Part shown: positions 43,054-51,937 of the stretch, piece by piece
Numbering within the stretch: the first letter of the stretch is position 1
Layout: each line of letters opens with the position of its first letter
Source of the DNA: Antrihabitans spumae
Lineage (GTDB): Bacteria; Actinomycetota; Actinomycetes; Mycobacteriales; Mycobacteriaceae
Length of the DNA: 64,000 bases
Direction: 5' to 3'
Assembly: GCF_043944905.1 (NCBI RefSeq)
Contig: NZ_JBIMSN010000090.1
Coordinates: 1 to 64,000, forward strand
Position numbers and translations under genes: made by a program
The notes under the pieces: generated by a model
What the model saw: only the letters and a program-made list of their open reading frames with translations
What the model was told of the DNA's origin: nothing
Database searches by the model: none

Positions 43054-43102
43054 ACACAACAAAGCCCCTGACCTGTATGCCAGGTCAGGGGCCTTGTGTT
43101 GT
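43054..43102. terminator. Long hairpin terminator at the left junction of the island
   Basis: ACACAACAAAGCCCCTGACCT pairs nearly perfectly with AGGTCAGGGGCCTTGTGTTGT across a 7-base loop. It lies just outside the left attachment repeat, where the original 3' flank of tRNA-Lys should be, so it was probably the terminator of that tRNA before the island inserted. It now also serves as the lanC terminator. Confidence 0.85.
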
Positions 43103-43135
43103 GCGCCATCAGGGACTTGAACCCCGAACCCGCTG
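43101..43135. repeat. Left attachment repeat (tRNA-Lys 3' fragment)
   Basis: These 35 bases are identical to 46601-46635, the 3' part of the tRNA-Lys gene (T-arm and acceptor 3' strand). The sequence then diverges, so no complete tRNA exists here. The two copies are exactly 3500 bp apart and bracket phage-like genes, the signature of site-specific integration into a tRNA gene. Confidence 0.92.
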
Positions 43136-43278
43136 TTAGCGTTCGGGGGGTAAAACATACACCGTGAAACGGACAAAAACACCCATTTAGGTGCGAAAAC
43201 AGCCTATTTAGCACCGTCGCATATAGTGTACGTTAGGGGCTTTCCTGACACGTTTCCGTCGGGTAAACGTAGGGCGGT

Positions 43279-43578
43279 TCAAGACTCGACACGCCCACTC
43301 AAACGCTCCAAAACATCCGTCACATCCGCCGCCCGATCACGCTTCTGCACATAATGCTTCGCCGTCACCGCCTCACCCGCATGACCCATCTGACTCGACG
43401 CCGCAGCCATCCCACGCTCACGCTCCACCAACGTCGCAACCGTCTTACGAAACGAATGCGGCGTCACCCACGCCCACTCCACACCCCGCGCATCCCGCCA
43501 CATCCGACGAAAATTATGCGGCGACCGCAACGTCCCCCGATCCGCAAGCGACGCGATGTACCTAGAGGCGAACGGCAA
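43279..43578 (-). pseudogene. Tyrosine integrase C-terminal fragment
   Basis: About 95 residues corresponding to the catalytic C-terminus of a phage tyrosine recombinase. Visible are TPHSFRKTVATLV (the HxxR motif), QMGHAGEAVTAKHYVQKRD (conserved His and the tyrosine nucleophile). The N-terminal arm-binding and core-binding domains and the first catalytic arginine are missing: upstream of about 43565 the reading frame enters the 5' end of the oppositely oriented esterase gene, so a deletion joined the two. It lies next to the left attachment site, as an integrase should. Confidence 0.9.
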
Positions 43579-44854
43579 CGTCTATACGGTCAGACGTATA
43601 CGCTCCGGCGTAACCACGACGCAAGCAACGTGGACCGACAGCGGCAACCTAGTCACAAGCGGCGGTACGGGCCGCGGATGTGGCCCGTACCTGTACTGCC
43701 TGAATGTGAGCAGCGTCGAGCAACAACAACCAGGCATCGGCATGTACCGGGTCTATGACTTGGTTGGCGGTGCTGCGCCGTCGCTGACCTCCGTCCCTGT
43801 TGGACTTTATGAGGCGACCGGGCCGTATCCGACTGCCTGCCAGGACTACTGGGCAACAATCACTGGTGTCACGGACCTTGTGAAACCCGCGGCAGGCGAC
43901 CGCAAGTACGCGATCACTGCGTGGTATCCGACAACGGCAACCTCGGGGCGTCGGGCACGCTACCTTACGGAGACGAGCAATGACACGGCGATGGCGACAG
44001 CCAACGCCGCGGTCTACTCGGGGTTGTCGTCGACGCTGATTCCACCGATGGCGGCAAAGCTGGTCAACTCGTATCTGAATGCCCCGATCCGAACAGACCT
44101 CGGGCAGATGCCAGTGCTGATCTTCTCGCCAGGTCGTGTCGTCGCTCGCGAGATGGGGTCGGCGCTGTGCGAGGAGATGGCGTCCCACGGCTACATCGTC
44201 CTCGCGCTGGGGCACACCTACGAAGCGCCATCGGTGGAGTTCCCGTCCAGCCTCGAAGGCAACATCACCTACACCAACACGACGACTGAATACAACAACA
44301 TGATGCGGCAGCGCATCGCCGACGCCCGCCATCTGCTTGCCAACCTGAGCACCCTGCTCGGCAACGGCATCTATCAGCAGATGGACCTGGCGAACATCGG
44401 CGCGTTTGGTCATTCCTATGGCGGCTACCTTGCGGGGGAGTTGGCCTACGTGGAGCCGACTCTGATCAAAGCGGCGATGAACCACGACGGCAGCCCCGGC
44501 CGGACGGGTAACGATAACTTCGCCGCCACTAACGGGTTCGCCGCACCGTACTTCTTCCTCTCGACCGACGACAACTCACGATCTGACCCGCACTGGGCAC
44601 CAATGAAAGCGCTGCTGACCGGAGACGTGTACGACGTCAAAGCGAACGGGACACGGCACTACAGCTTCATGGACACCTGCACGCTCGTACCAGCGGGGAG
44701 CAAGGCGCTGTACTGCGGCTCTGTCACTCCTGTTCGAGGTATCGAGATTGGCAGGGCGTACACCCTCGCCTTCTTCAATCACTATCTGAAGGGTACGACG
44801 GAGACTTTGCTGGCCGGCGCGTCGGGGTCGTTCCCTGAAATCCAGTTCTTCTAG
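43556..44854 (+). CDS. PAF-acetylhydrolase-like alpha/beta hydrolase, probably 5'-truncated
   Basis: A 432-residue frame in the island. From about residue 75 it resembles platelet-activating factor acetylhydrolase-type esterases: Ser287 in FGHSYGGYLAGEL is the nucleophile, an Asp in NHDGSPG and His368 in RHYSFMDTC complete the triad. The first 70 residues (NVYTVRRIRSGVTTTQATWTDSG...) look like part of a phage tail or surface repeat rather than a signal peptide, and the start codon lies in the integrase remnant, so the gene was probably cut at its 5' end. It may derive from a phage tail esterase. A perfect hairpin follows it. Confidence 0.7.
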   Translation: MYLEANGNVYTVRRIRSGVTTTQATWTDSGNLVTSGGTGRGCGPYLYCLNVSSVEQQQPGIGMYRVYDLVGGAAPSLTSVPVGLYEATGPYPTACQDYWATITGVTDLVKPAAGDRKYAITAWYPTTATSGRRARYLTETSNDTAMATANAAVYSGLSSTLIPPMAAKLVNSYLNAPIRTDLGQMPVLIFSPGRVVAREMGSALCEEMASHGYIVLALGHTYEAPSVEFPSSLEGNITYTNTTTEYNNMMRQRIADARHLLANLSTLLGNGIYQQMDLANIGAFGHSYGGYLAGELAYVEPTLIKAAMNHDGSPGRTGNDNFAATNGFAAPYFFLSTDDNSRSDPHWAPMKALLTGDVYDVKANGTRHYSFMDTCTLVPAGSKALYCGSVTPVRGIEIGRAYTLAFFNHYLKGTTETLLAGASGSFPEIQFF

Positions 44855-44870
44855 CTCCACCACCTGCACG

Positions 44871-44908
44871 AAATCTGCCCCACCAACATTCGTTGGTGGG
44901 GCAGATTT
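44871..44908. terminator. Perfect hairpin terminator after the esterase
   Basis: AAATCTGCCCCACCAAC and GTTGGTGGGGCAGATTT form an exact 17-bp stem around ATTC, followed by TTGT. It is an efficient-looking intrinsic terminator of phage type, 17 bp after the esterase stop codon. Confidence 0.9.
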
Positions 44909-44972
44909 TGTCATGTCTACAGGTTGACGTCGCCCCTAAGATTGGTGTATAAGCCTCGACCTTGGGAGTTTC

Positions 44973-45155
44973 GTGCCTACCTTGTCGCAATACCTCGAAC
45001 GTGCCGTCCGTGAATGGCAAACTAACGACGTCGAACCACTCCTCGCCACCGCGAAAGACGACGACGAACGCAAACTGATGGGCAAGGAAGTCGTCACCCA
45101 GATCATGGAGGCGATGCAGTACGACTGGATGCACGCCCGCGGACTGATGAAATGA
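44973..45155 (+). CDS. Small phage-like hypothetical protein
   Basis: A 60-residue protein starting at GTG (VPTLSQYLERAVREWQTNDVE). It is acidic, helical and soluble: LLATAKDDDERKLMGKEVVTQIMEAMQYDW. Its stop codon overlaps the next start (ATGA), as in phage gene arrays. No function is recognised. Confidence 0.6.
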   Translation: MPTLSQYLERAVREWQTNDVEPLLATAKDDDERKLMGKEVVTQIMEAMQYDWMHARGLMK

Positions 45156-45790
45156 CAGACGTGCCTTCTGAGAAGCAGCCCGTCCGTGAAATCGTGTTCA
45201 TGGACAAACCTGCGAAGCCTGAGAAGCCGAAGTCTGACGGGTTTCCGAACCTAGATGAAATCCGTGAACGTGTGCAGGCCGCGCTCAATGGGACCACCAC
45301 TGGTAGGCACGGCCCAGGCGATACTGAAATGTCCGACGAGAAACGTGCCCTGTTCGAACTGCTGGAAGTGGTTCACCTACCGGAGTGGTCGCCCACTCCT
45401 GTTGTGAAGATGAAGCCCGACCGCATCCAGATCGCCCAAGCGCGCCGGCTTGTCGACGCCCTTTACGACGACTTCGGTGTCCGCGTCAACGAACACCTCG
45501 TCAAAAAGAAGTGGGTACCGACCCCTGGTGTCGGTGCGAACAACCCACACGACATGGGCACCTTCATCGAACGCAACGAAGACGGGTCGTGGCCGCTCGC
45601 CACCCCGGAAGACTTCTTCGACCCCGACGACATCACCGTCGAGCAGGGGGCGGACGGGCAGTACGTCGGTATCCATCACGGATCAGGGATCGTTGAGCGG
45701 GCGAAGTCTGCGACGCACGCCAAGCTGGCCGTCTCCGCGAAACTGCTGCAACGAATCGAAGAAGCCGCCGAAACGGATCAGGCCGGGTAG
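45152..45790 (+). CDS. Phage-like hypothetical protein
   Basis: A 212-residue soluble, charged protein without a recognised domain. The N-terminus is lysine- and proline-rich (FMDKPAKPEKPKSDGFPN), the middle contains a helical region (IQIAQARRLVDALYDDFGVRVNEHLVKKKW), and the end is helical again (SATHAKLAVSAKLLQRIEEAAE). It overlaps the small upstream gene and ends 13 bp inside the convergent lipoprotein gene. Likely carried by the prophage; function unknown. Confidence 0.65.
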   Translation: MTDVPSEKQPVREIVFMDKPAKPEKPKSDGFPNLDEIRERVQAALNGTTTGRHGPGDTEMSDEKRALFELLEVVHLPEWSPTPVVKMKPDRIQIAQARRLVDALYDDFGVRVNEHLVKKKWVPTPGVGANNPHDMGTFIERNEDGSWPLATPEDFFDPDDITVEQGADGQYVGIHHGSGIVERAKSATHAKLAVSAKLLQRIEEAAETDQAG

Positions 45791-46368
45791 TTCCATTCCC
45801 ATGAGACAGCTTCGGGGCCTGACGAGTGTGGGCGGTATCCGACTATGCCGGTTGGGCTGGTTGCTTCTACGACGATGACTGGTTCGTATGTGGAGTTCGG
45901 CAGGGGGGCGTCGATGGCACCGGACGCGTCGGAGACGCACGAGCTAACTGTCCATGCGTACACGTCGTCGTCTATGCGTCCTTTTTCGTCGACGGTGTAG
46001 AAGTTGAACCCGTTGAAGATTTGGCTCTCTTTGACTGCGGGGCCAGTCTCGACGGTGAACGACATCTTGAGCAACGGGGTGTCGGAGTCCTTGCAGTCGG
46101 TGATGAGTTCCATTGAGTTGAGCACGAACGAATAGGCTTTGGGGCCATCTTCGCTTGTCCAGGTGCCGCCTTCTTCGCCGACTTGTTTGATGATCGCGCC
46201 GCGCTTGGAGGTAGCCGGTTTGGCTGCCGTTGTGGTTGGCGGCGGGGTTGTTGTGGAGGACGTGGTGTCTGGTTGTGCGACGGGTTGAGGGTCGCTGCTG
46301 CTAGGTGCGCAGGCAGTAAGTGTGAGTCCTGCGAGGAGTGTGGTTGCGGCTACTGTGACGCGGTTCAT
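45778..46368 (-). CDS. Island-encoded lipoprotein
   Basis: A 196-residue secreted lipoprotein. The signal peptide ends in a clear lipobox (LTLTAC, Cys20), followed by a Thr/Pro-rich linker of about 35 residues (TTSSTTTPPPTTTAAKPAT) and a globular domain with two cysteines (TDCKDSD and SSCVSD). It lies next to the right attachment site in opposite orientation to its neighbours, typical of a lysogenic-conversion gene. Protection against related phages is a reasonable guess but not shown by the sequence. Confidence 0.75.
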   Translation of the reverse strand: MNRVTVAATTLLAGLTLTACAPSSSDPQPVAQPDTTSSTTTPPPTTTAAKPATSKRGAIIKQVGEEGGTWTSEDGPKAYSFVLNSMELITDCKDSDTPLLKMSFTVETGPAVKESQIFNGFNFYTVDEKGRIDDDVYAWTVSSCVSDASGAIDAPLPNSTYEPVIVVEATSPTGIVGYRPHSSGPEAVSWEWNYPA

Positions 46369-46600
46369 GGGTGCCCCCTGTGGCGGTTTGATTGGCGGAA
46401 GTGTAATCGCCGGGGGCGTTCGAACGTTAGTGCTGTGAACGGTCGGGTGTGTCTTGCGACTGGTCCACGTTGGTGCAGGTTGGTGCCTGTTCGGTTGTGA
46501 ATCCGAAGGGTAAACGCAGGGTGACTTCGTTTTCGTGGAGCCAGCGTGTCCGTTTTGACCGGTTTATTTTTGCGTTTCCGCAGGTCGTGCTACTTCGTGG

Positions 46601-46674
<74 letters not shown>

Positions 46675-46675
46675 C

Positions 46676-46972
46676 GGAACTTGTTGTTTTGGTGCGGAAG
46701 AGACGATAACAGGGGAGAGGCGCGGAAGTGAAATCGGTAAGTTCACGCGCTGGCAGCAGTGTGAGACGTCACGTTAACGATCACCAGGCAATGTCCGATT
46801 TAAGTGATTGAACTCCTATCGCGACGGGCCGTCGTCAGGTTGGATCACGACGGTGCTGACTGGCAGAATGGGTTAGCACACGCTCTCGACGCGGGTAACC
46901 CCGGGGATGTTGGGCTCGCCGATTGTCGGCTAGGAACGTGTTCGTTCTATCGAGAACCTGAGGTGGTTTCAC
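46676..46972. other. Intergenic promoter region of ldt, no gene
   Basis: About 300 bases between tRNA-Lys and the L,D-transpeptidase carry no convincing gene. They should contain the tRNA promoter (leftward) and the ldt promoter (rightward); a GAGGTGG ribosome binding site precedes the ldt ATG. No operator-like symmetry was noticed. Confidence 0.5.
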
Positions 46973-48202
46973 ATGAAGGTACAACGCGGCAGTAAACGCC
47001 GGTCCGGGGCGCGGTCGGGTCGCGCAATGGTCGTTCTTTCATTGGCGGCAGCAGGTGTAGGCGCAATGCTCGTCGGTTGCAGTACGTCCGACAAGAGCGA
47101 TGCGCCGATGGTTCCGATCGAGTCGAACCCGCTTTCGGAGCTGATCAAGCCCAAGCTCACGACCGTCGTCAAGGATGGTGAGGTCGGTGTTTCGCCGAGC
47201 ATTCCCGTCACCGCGACCGTTGCGGACGGCAAACTCGGCAAGGTCGAGCTCTTCACACCCGACAACACCCTGGTCGCAGGGGCGATATCTCCGGACGGTC
47301 TGTCGTGGCAGAGCACAGAGCCGCTCGGCTACAACCGCCAATACCGCCTGGTTGCGTCGGCATACGGACTCGGCGGCCGGACCGCCACCGAGCTGAACTT
47401 CACCACAAGCGTTCCCGAGAATCTGACGAAGCCGTATCTATTGACCGGTGACGGTGACGTCGTCGGGATCGGCCAGCCGGTCGGCGTGCACTTCGACGAG
47501 GTCATTTCCGATCGGAAGGCTGCGGAGAACGCGATCAAGGTCGTCACCGATCCGCCCGTCGAGGGCGCGTTCTACTGGGTGAGTGGCAGCGAGGTCCGCT
47601 GGCGGCCCGAGAACTATTGGGCACCGAACACCAAGGTGAGCGTGAAGGTCGAGGTGTACGGCAAGGACCTCGGGGGCGGTCTCTTCGGCTCGGAAGATGT
47701 GTCCGTGGACTATTCGATCGGCGACGCGGTGATTCTGACCGCCGACGACAACACGAAGCAGGTTACGGTCACCCGCAACGGTGAGGTTGTCATGACCATG
47801 CCGACGTCGATGGGCAAGGCGGGCGACGAGACGCCGAACGGTACCTACATCGTCGCCGAACGGCACGCGAAGATCGTCATGGATTCGGCCACCTACGGCG
47901 TGCCGAACACCTCGCCCGACGGCTACAAGACGCCCGTCGATTGGGCCACCCGGATGTCCTACAGCGGCATCTTCTTCCACTCGGCGCCGTGGTCGGTCGG
48001 ACAGCAGGGTTACTCGAACGTGAGCCACGGCTGCTTGAACCTCAGCCCCTCGAATGCGTTGTGGGTGTTCAACAACACCAAGCGTGGCGACATCGCGATC
48101 GTCAAGAACACCGCTGGTGGAACACTTTCCGGCACTGACGGTCTCGGTGACTGGAACATCCCGTGGTCCACCTGGAAGGCTGGCAACGCGAACCAGCAGT
48201 AG
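46973..48202 (+). CDS. L,D-transpeptidase lipoprotein (LdtB/LppS type)
   Basis: A 409-residue envelope enzyme forming 3-3 cross-links in peptidoglycan. The signal peptide ends in a lipobox (MLVGC, Cys36). Two immunoglobulin-like domains (about 60-250) precede the YkuD catalytic domain, with the signature IFFHSAPW and SHGCLNLSP holding the catalytic Cys near residue 352. The tail (GDWNIPWSTWKAGN) is typical of the LdtMt2 group. It is the counterpart of Rv2518c (lppS) in the block that also contains fas and orn. Confidence 0.93.
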   Translation: MKVQRGSKRRSGARSGRAMVVLSLAAAGVGAMLVGCSTSDKSDAPMVPIESNPLSELIKPKLTTVVKDGEVGVSPSIPVTATVADGKLGKVELFTPDNTLVAGAISPDGLSWQSTEPLGYNRQYRLVASAYGLGGRTATELNFTTSVPENLTKPYLLTGDGDVVGIGQPVGVHFDEVISDRKAAENAIKVVTDPPVEGAFYWVSGSEVRWRPENYWAPNTKVSVKVEVYGKDLGGGLFGSEDVSVDYSIGDAVILTADDNTKQVTVTRNGEVVMTMPTSMGKAGDETPNGTYIVAERHAKIVMDSATYGVPNTSPDGYKTPVDWATRMSYSGIFFHSAPWSVGQQGYSNVSHGCLNLSPSNALWVFNNTKRGDIAIVKNTAGGTLSGTDGLGDWNIPWSTWKAGNANQQ

Positions 48203-48218
48203 GTCGAAAAACCCCGTC

Positions 48219-48277
48219 ACGAGCAGGCTGTTACTGCGACATCGCCCGAGAGGGTCCCGCAGTAACAGCCTGCTCGT
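48219..48277 (+). terminator. Terminator after the L,D-transpeptidase
   Basis: ACGAGCAGGCTGTTACTGCG at 48219-48238 and its exact complement at 48258-48277 form a 20-bp stem around a 19-base loop, 17 bp downstream of the stop codon. Confidence 0.87.
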
Positions 48278-48299
48278 CGCTTTACCAGCAAGCACGAGA

Positions 48300-48329
48300 A
48301 AGGCCCCTGATCTACGGATCAGGGGCCTT
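48300..48329 (-). terminator. Terminator of tRNA-His
   Basis: AAGGCCCCTGATC and GATCAGGGGCCTT pair exactly around TACG, just beyond the 3' end of the leftward tRNA-His gene. Confidence 0.85.
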
Positions 48330-48334
48330 CTCTA

Positions 48335-48411
48335 TGGGGTGAGTGACGGGACTCGAACCCGCGACATTCAGGATCACAACCTGACGCTCTACCAGCTGAA
48401 CTACACCCACC
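48335..48411 (-). tRNA. tRNA-His (anticodon GTG)
   Basis: Minus-strand cloverleaf with acceptor GTGGGTG/CACTCAC, an extra 5' G opposite discriminator C (the histidine identity element), anticodon loop TTGTGAT (GTG), T-arm GCGGGTTCGAGTCCCGT. CCA is encoded at the 3' end. It is next to orn, as in mycobacteria. Confidence 0.95.
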
Positions 48412-48489
48412 ATGTGGCACGGGATGAGCTACTGCCCGCCAAGTGCCGTCGTCGATACTAGCGTGTCCGGTGCGCAACTCGCCAATCGG

Positions 48490-49104
48490 TTAACGGGCCT
48501 CGGCGCTACGTGCGCCGAGTGCGCTGGTGATCGCGGAGATCTCGCTGGTCGACGGTCCTGGCTCGGCGACGAATGCGGTGCGGCGGTAGTACTCGAGCTC
48601 GCGAATCGACTCTTTGATGTCCGCAAGTGCGCGGTGAGCGAGGCCCTTTTCCGGCTGACCGAAGTAGATCCTCGGGTACCAGCGGCGGCACAGTTCTTTG
48701 ATCGAGCTGACGTCGATCATGCGGTAGTGCAGGTAGGCGTCGAGTTCCGGCATGTCTCGTGCGATGAAACCGCGATCGGTGGCGATCGAGTTGCCGCATA
48801 GCGGGACGGTTCCCGCGACGGGGACGAACGTGCGGATGTAGTCGAGAATCTGCTTCTCGGCTTCAGCCATGGTCACCGTCGACCTGCGTACCTCTTCGGT
48901 GAGGCCGGAATGTTCGTGCATCGCAACGACGACGTCCGGCATGTCCGCAAGCGCCGCGTCGTCGGCGTGAATGACGATATCGATGCCGTCGCCGAGGATA
49001 TTGAGATCGCTGTCTGTCACCAGCGCGGCCACCTCGATGAGCTTGTCGCTCTCGAGTCGCAGACCGGTCATTTCGCAGTCGATCCATACGAGTTTGTCTT
49101 GCAC
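48490..49104 (-). CDS. orn: Oligoribonuclease
   Basis: A 204-residue DEDDh 3'-5' exonuclease degrading short RNAs and pGpG. The motifs are WIDCEMTGLRLESDKLIEVA (DE), CGNSIATDRGFIARDMPELD (D), and HRALADIKESIRELEYYR (H and D). The GTG start (VQDKLVWIDCEM) gives the family's usual N-terminus. Counterpart of Rv2511. The divergent gap to the ABC transporter contains an inverted repeat. Confidence 0.95.
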   Translation of the reverse strand: MQDKLVWIDCEMTGLRLESDKLIEVAALVTDSDLNILGDGIDIVIHADDAALADMPDVVVAMHEHSGLTEEVRRSTVTMAEAEKQILDYIRTFVPVAGTVPLCGNSIATDRGFIARDMPELDAYLHYRMIDVSSIKELCRRWYPRIYFGQPEKGLAHRALADIKESIRELEYYRRTAFVAEPGPSTSEISAITSALGARSAEAR

Positions 49105-49184
49105 GGGACCACAGTAGTCATTGGCGCGGCGCCGTCGGCGAGTCCGCGGGCGATGCATCCGCGACGCGACCGACACCTTGTGTC

Positions 49185-49208
49185 AAATGTACTAGGAGTG
49201 CTACATTT
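49185..49208. promoter_or_regulatory. Inverted repeat upstream of the ABC exporter
   Basis: AAATGTA and TACATTT are separated by 10 bp, 27 bp upstream of the ATPase start. It is a reasonable operator for the XRE regulator at the end of the operon, though the binding protein is inferred. Confidence 0.65.
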
Positions 49209-49235
49209 CGCGGTGAACATGAGACAGATTGGGGA

Positions 49236-50231
49236 ATGTCCGTGACTCTTCCGAATGCGACCTTCATCGCGGCGTCGTCGGCATCTCGCGGGGAGCGAGA
49301 TCTGGTGCTCGACGTTCGTGACCTGCGAATGCGCTACGGCGCTACCGATGTGCTGCAGGGGGTGAACTTCACTGCTTGTCGTGGCGAAGTCCTTGTGCTG
49401 CTCGGCCCGAACGGCGCAGGCAAGACCACAACCATCGAGGTCCTCGAAGGATTTCGGATGCGGTCGGCCGGCGACGTGTCGGTGCTCGGCGTCGATCCCG
49501 CGCGCGGCGACGAGGGGTGGCGCGCGCGGATCGGCGTCGTACTCCAGTCCTGGCGCGATCACGGGAAGTGGCGCGCGCGGGAACTACTGGACCATTTCGG
49601 CCGCTTCTACGCCCCCTACGATTCGGGCGAGGTGACCAGGCCGTGGGACACCGATGCGCTGATCGACGCCGTCGGGCTCACCGAACATGCAAACAAGAAG
49701 CTCAAGGACCTGTCGGGCGGTCAGCGCCGCAGGATGGACGTTGCGATCGGTATCGTCGGGCGACCCGAGGTGCTCTTCCTCGACGAACCAACTGCCGGAT
49801 TCGATCCCGAAGCGCGTCGCGAATTCCACGACCTTATCCACCATCTCTCGGACTCGAGTACAACGATTCTGCTCACGACGCACGACCTCGACGAGGCGGA
49901 GAAACTGGCGGATCGGATCCTCGTGCTCGCAGGCGGCCGCATCATCGCCGACGGGTCGGCAGACGAACTCTCGCGTCGGGTATCGACCGAAGCCGAGGTG
50001 AAATGGCGGCTCGGACCGGAGCGATTCGTCCATTCGACAACGGACGCAACGAAGTTCGTCCGCGAACTGCTCGCCGAGAATGGCAGCGCCGTGACCGACC
50101 TCGAAGTGCGAAGAGCAAGTCTCGAAGATACCTACATGAAGTTGGTGCATGCAGTGGAGACCGGACGAGACGACGCCGACGACAACGTGATTCAGGTATT
50201 CGGTGATCCGGTGCAGGAGGATCGGCTGTGA
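49236..50231 (+). CDS. ABC transporter ATP-binding protein
   Basis: A 331-residue ATPase: Walker A LLGPNGAGKTTTIEVL near residue 57, Q-loop VVLQSWRDHG, signature KDLSGGQRRRMDVAIG, Walker B VLFLDEPTAGFDPEARREF, H-loop TTHDLDEAEKLADRI. The last 80 residues are a regulatory extension of the drug-exporter type. It is the first gene of a four-gene operon (ATPase, two permeases, XRE regulator) with each pair overlapping or touching. Cargo unknown; antibiotic or peptide export is typical. Confidence 0.93.
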   Translation: MSVTLPNATFIAASSASRGERDLVLDVRDLRMRYGATDVLQGVNFTACRGEVLVLLGPNGAGKTTTIEVLEGFRMRSAGDVSVLGVDPARGDEGWRARIGVVLQSWRDHGKWRARELLDHFGRFYAPYDSGEVTRPWDTDALIDAVGLTEHANKKLKDLSGGQRRRMDVAIGIVGRPEVLFLDEPTAGFDPEARREFHDLIHHLSDSSTTILLTTHDLDEAEKLADRILVLAGGRIIADGSADELSRRVSTEAEVKWRLGPERFVHSTTDATKFVRELLAENGSAVTDLEVRRASLEDTYMKLVHAVETGRDDADDNVIQVFGDPVQEDRL

Positions 50232-51079
50232 ACTCGCGCGTCAACGCAGTTCGGGCAGGCTTGTGCAGAGGCTGGATCGAGTTCAAGCAAACCTTCACCA
50301 ACGGCCAGGACATCTCCAATTACCTTATCTTTCCAATTATCTCGCTGATCGTGATGATCTTGATGCGGAACTCCGACGCACCGGGAACGACGTATTCGCT
50401 TGCCTTGCTGACGCTCCCGAGTGTGCTCGGCATGAGTGTGGTGTTCAGCGGTCTGATGGGCGCTGCAGCAACGCTCGTCGTCGGGCGTGAGGACGGCACC
50501 CTGCTCCGGGCAAAAGCGTTGCCACACGGCATTATCGGGTACTTGGTCGGCGTTGTCGTCTACCTCGCCGGGGTGACGCTGGTATCGGTCGCGGTGTTGT
50601 TCGTGCCAGGTCTGCTGATCTTCGACGGTCTCGACATCAACAATGCAGCGGCATGGATCGGGCTCGTTGGGATCATCGTGATCGGCTTCGTGGCAACACT
50701 TCCCATCGGCGCGATCATCGGATCGCTCGGAAACAATCCGGCCAACATGGGACTTCTGTTCCTGCCGATCATGGCGATGGTCGGTGTCTCCGGAATCTTC
50801 TATCCGATCACCTCGCTACCCGGCTGGCTGCAGATAATCGGTCAGTTGCTGCCGATGTATTGGGTCGGTCTCGGCATGCGGTCTGTTTTGCTGCCGGACG
50901 CGATGGCGAGCGTCGAGATCGGTGAATCGTGGAGAACCCTGGAAATGGTTGGGATGCTTGGCCTCTGGGCGGTCATCGGCTTCGTGCTGGCGCCGGTGGT
51001 GATGCGACGGATGGCGCGTCGAGAATCCGGCTCGAACCTGGCGGAACGTCGTCAGCGCATCATGCAGCGGGTCCAGTGA
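50228..51079 (+). CDS. ABC-2 type permease, first of two paralogues
   Basis: A 283-residue permease with about six membrane segments (NYLIFPIISLIVMILM; LLTLPSVLGMSVVFSGLMGAA; YLVGVVVYLAGVTLVSVAVLFVPGLL; IGLVGIIVIGFVATLPIGAIIGSL; GLLFLPIMAMVGVSGIFYPI; MVGMLGLWAVIGFVLAPVVM). The segment GNNPANMGLL aligns with the second permease's GDDPKKIDLI, so the two are ancient tandem duplicates. It overlaps the ATPase stop (GTGA). Confidence 0.9.
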   Translation: MNSRVNAVRAGLCRGWIEFKQTFTNGQDISNYLIFPIISLIVMILMRNSDAPGTTYSLALLTLPSVLGMSVVFSGLMGAAATLVVGREDGTLLRAKALPHGIIGYLVGVVVYLAGVTLVSVAVLFVPGLLIFDGLDINNAAAWIGLVGIIVIGFVATLPIGAIIGSLGNNPANMGLLFLPIMAMVGVSGIFYPITSLPGWLQIIGQLLPMYWVGLGMRSVLLPDAMASVEIGESWRTLEMVGMLGLWAVIGFVLAPVVMRRMARRESGSNLAERRQRIMQRVQ

Positions 51080-51930
51080 TGACAAGCACGCGGACCGCAG
51101 CGGTACGGGCAGGCATCGAGGGCGGCTGGGTGGATCTTCGAAACAGCTTCACCAACGCGCAGGACATCACGTACTACCTCTTCATCCCGATCGTGTCGAT
51201 TGCGGCGTTGGTAGTGATGGGCGATGCGACGATCCGTGACAGTGGCGCAGCACTGCAGATGTTGGCATTGCCGAGCATCCTGGGCATGTCCATCGTGTTC
51301 AGTGGTATCAGCACGGCTGCAATGTGGCTGCACCTCGACAGGGACGACGGCACCCTGCTGCGAGCAAGAGCCACTCCGAACGGCATTGCCGGCTACCTGG
51401 TCGGAAAGTCGTTGTTCATAACGGGATCCGCGGCCGTCACGGTTGTGCTCGTCGTCGTACCCGGCCTGATCTTGTTCGACGGTTTCGAAGCGGGCGCAAC
51501 CGCGTGGGTAACGCTGGCAGCGGTCTTCGTATTCGGAATGCTCGCAACCCTGCCGATCGGTGCCGTCATCGGCTCACTCGGCGACGACCCCAAGAAGATC
51601 GACCTGATCGCAATGCCGGTACTCGCGACGATTGCCATCTCGGGGATCTTCTATCCCATAACGGCACTACCAGGCTGGTTGCAGGCCATCGGGCAAATCT
51701 TGCCGACGTATTGGATCGGGCTCGGCATGCGGTCGGCACTGTTGCCCGACTCGATGGCAGCTGTCGAAATCGGTGGCAGTTGGCGCCACCTCGAGATGAT
51801 CGGAGTGCTTGGTGTGTGGACGGTGATCGGGTTGATCCTCGCTCCGATACTGTTGCGCCGCATGGCGCGCCGCGAATCAGGCGCAAACCTGGCCGCGCGC
51901 CGGTTGAAAGTTCTGCAGAGGGTCCAGTGA
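51079..51930 (+). CDS. ABC-2 type permease, second of two paralogues
   Basis: Also 283 residues and clearly homologous along its full length to the preceding permease (both share FTNxQDI near the N-terminus, LALPSILGMSIVFSG, SGIFYPITALPGWLQ and a common ending RMARRESGANLA...LQRVQ). Identical length and sequence pattern indicate a tandem duplication, so the exporter is probably a heterodimer of the two with the shared ATPase. The ATG overlaps the stop codon of the first permease. Confidence 0.9.
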   Translation: MTSTRTAAVRAGIEGGWVDLRNSFTNAQDITYYLFIPIVSIAALVVMGDATIRDSGAALQMLALPSILGMSIVFSGISTAAMWLHLDRDDGTLLRARATPNGIAGYLVGKSLFITGSAAVTVVLVVVPGLILFDGFEAGATAWVTLAAVFVFGMLATLPIGAVIGSLGDDPKKIDLIAMPVLATIAISGIFYPITALPGWLQAIGQILPTYWIGLGMRSALLPDSMAAVEIGGSWRHLEMIGVLGVWTVIGLILAPILLRRMARRESGANLAARRLKVLQRVQ

Positions 51931-51937
51931 GGGTGCG

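Noticed and set aside
43101..43135. A second tRNA-Lys gene at the left island end
   Set aside because: Only the T-arm and acceptor 3' strand are present; the anticodon arm, D-arm and 5' strand are missing. It is an attachment site remnant.
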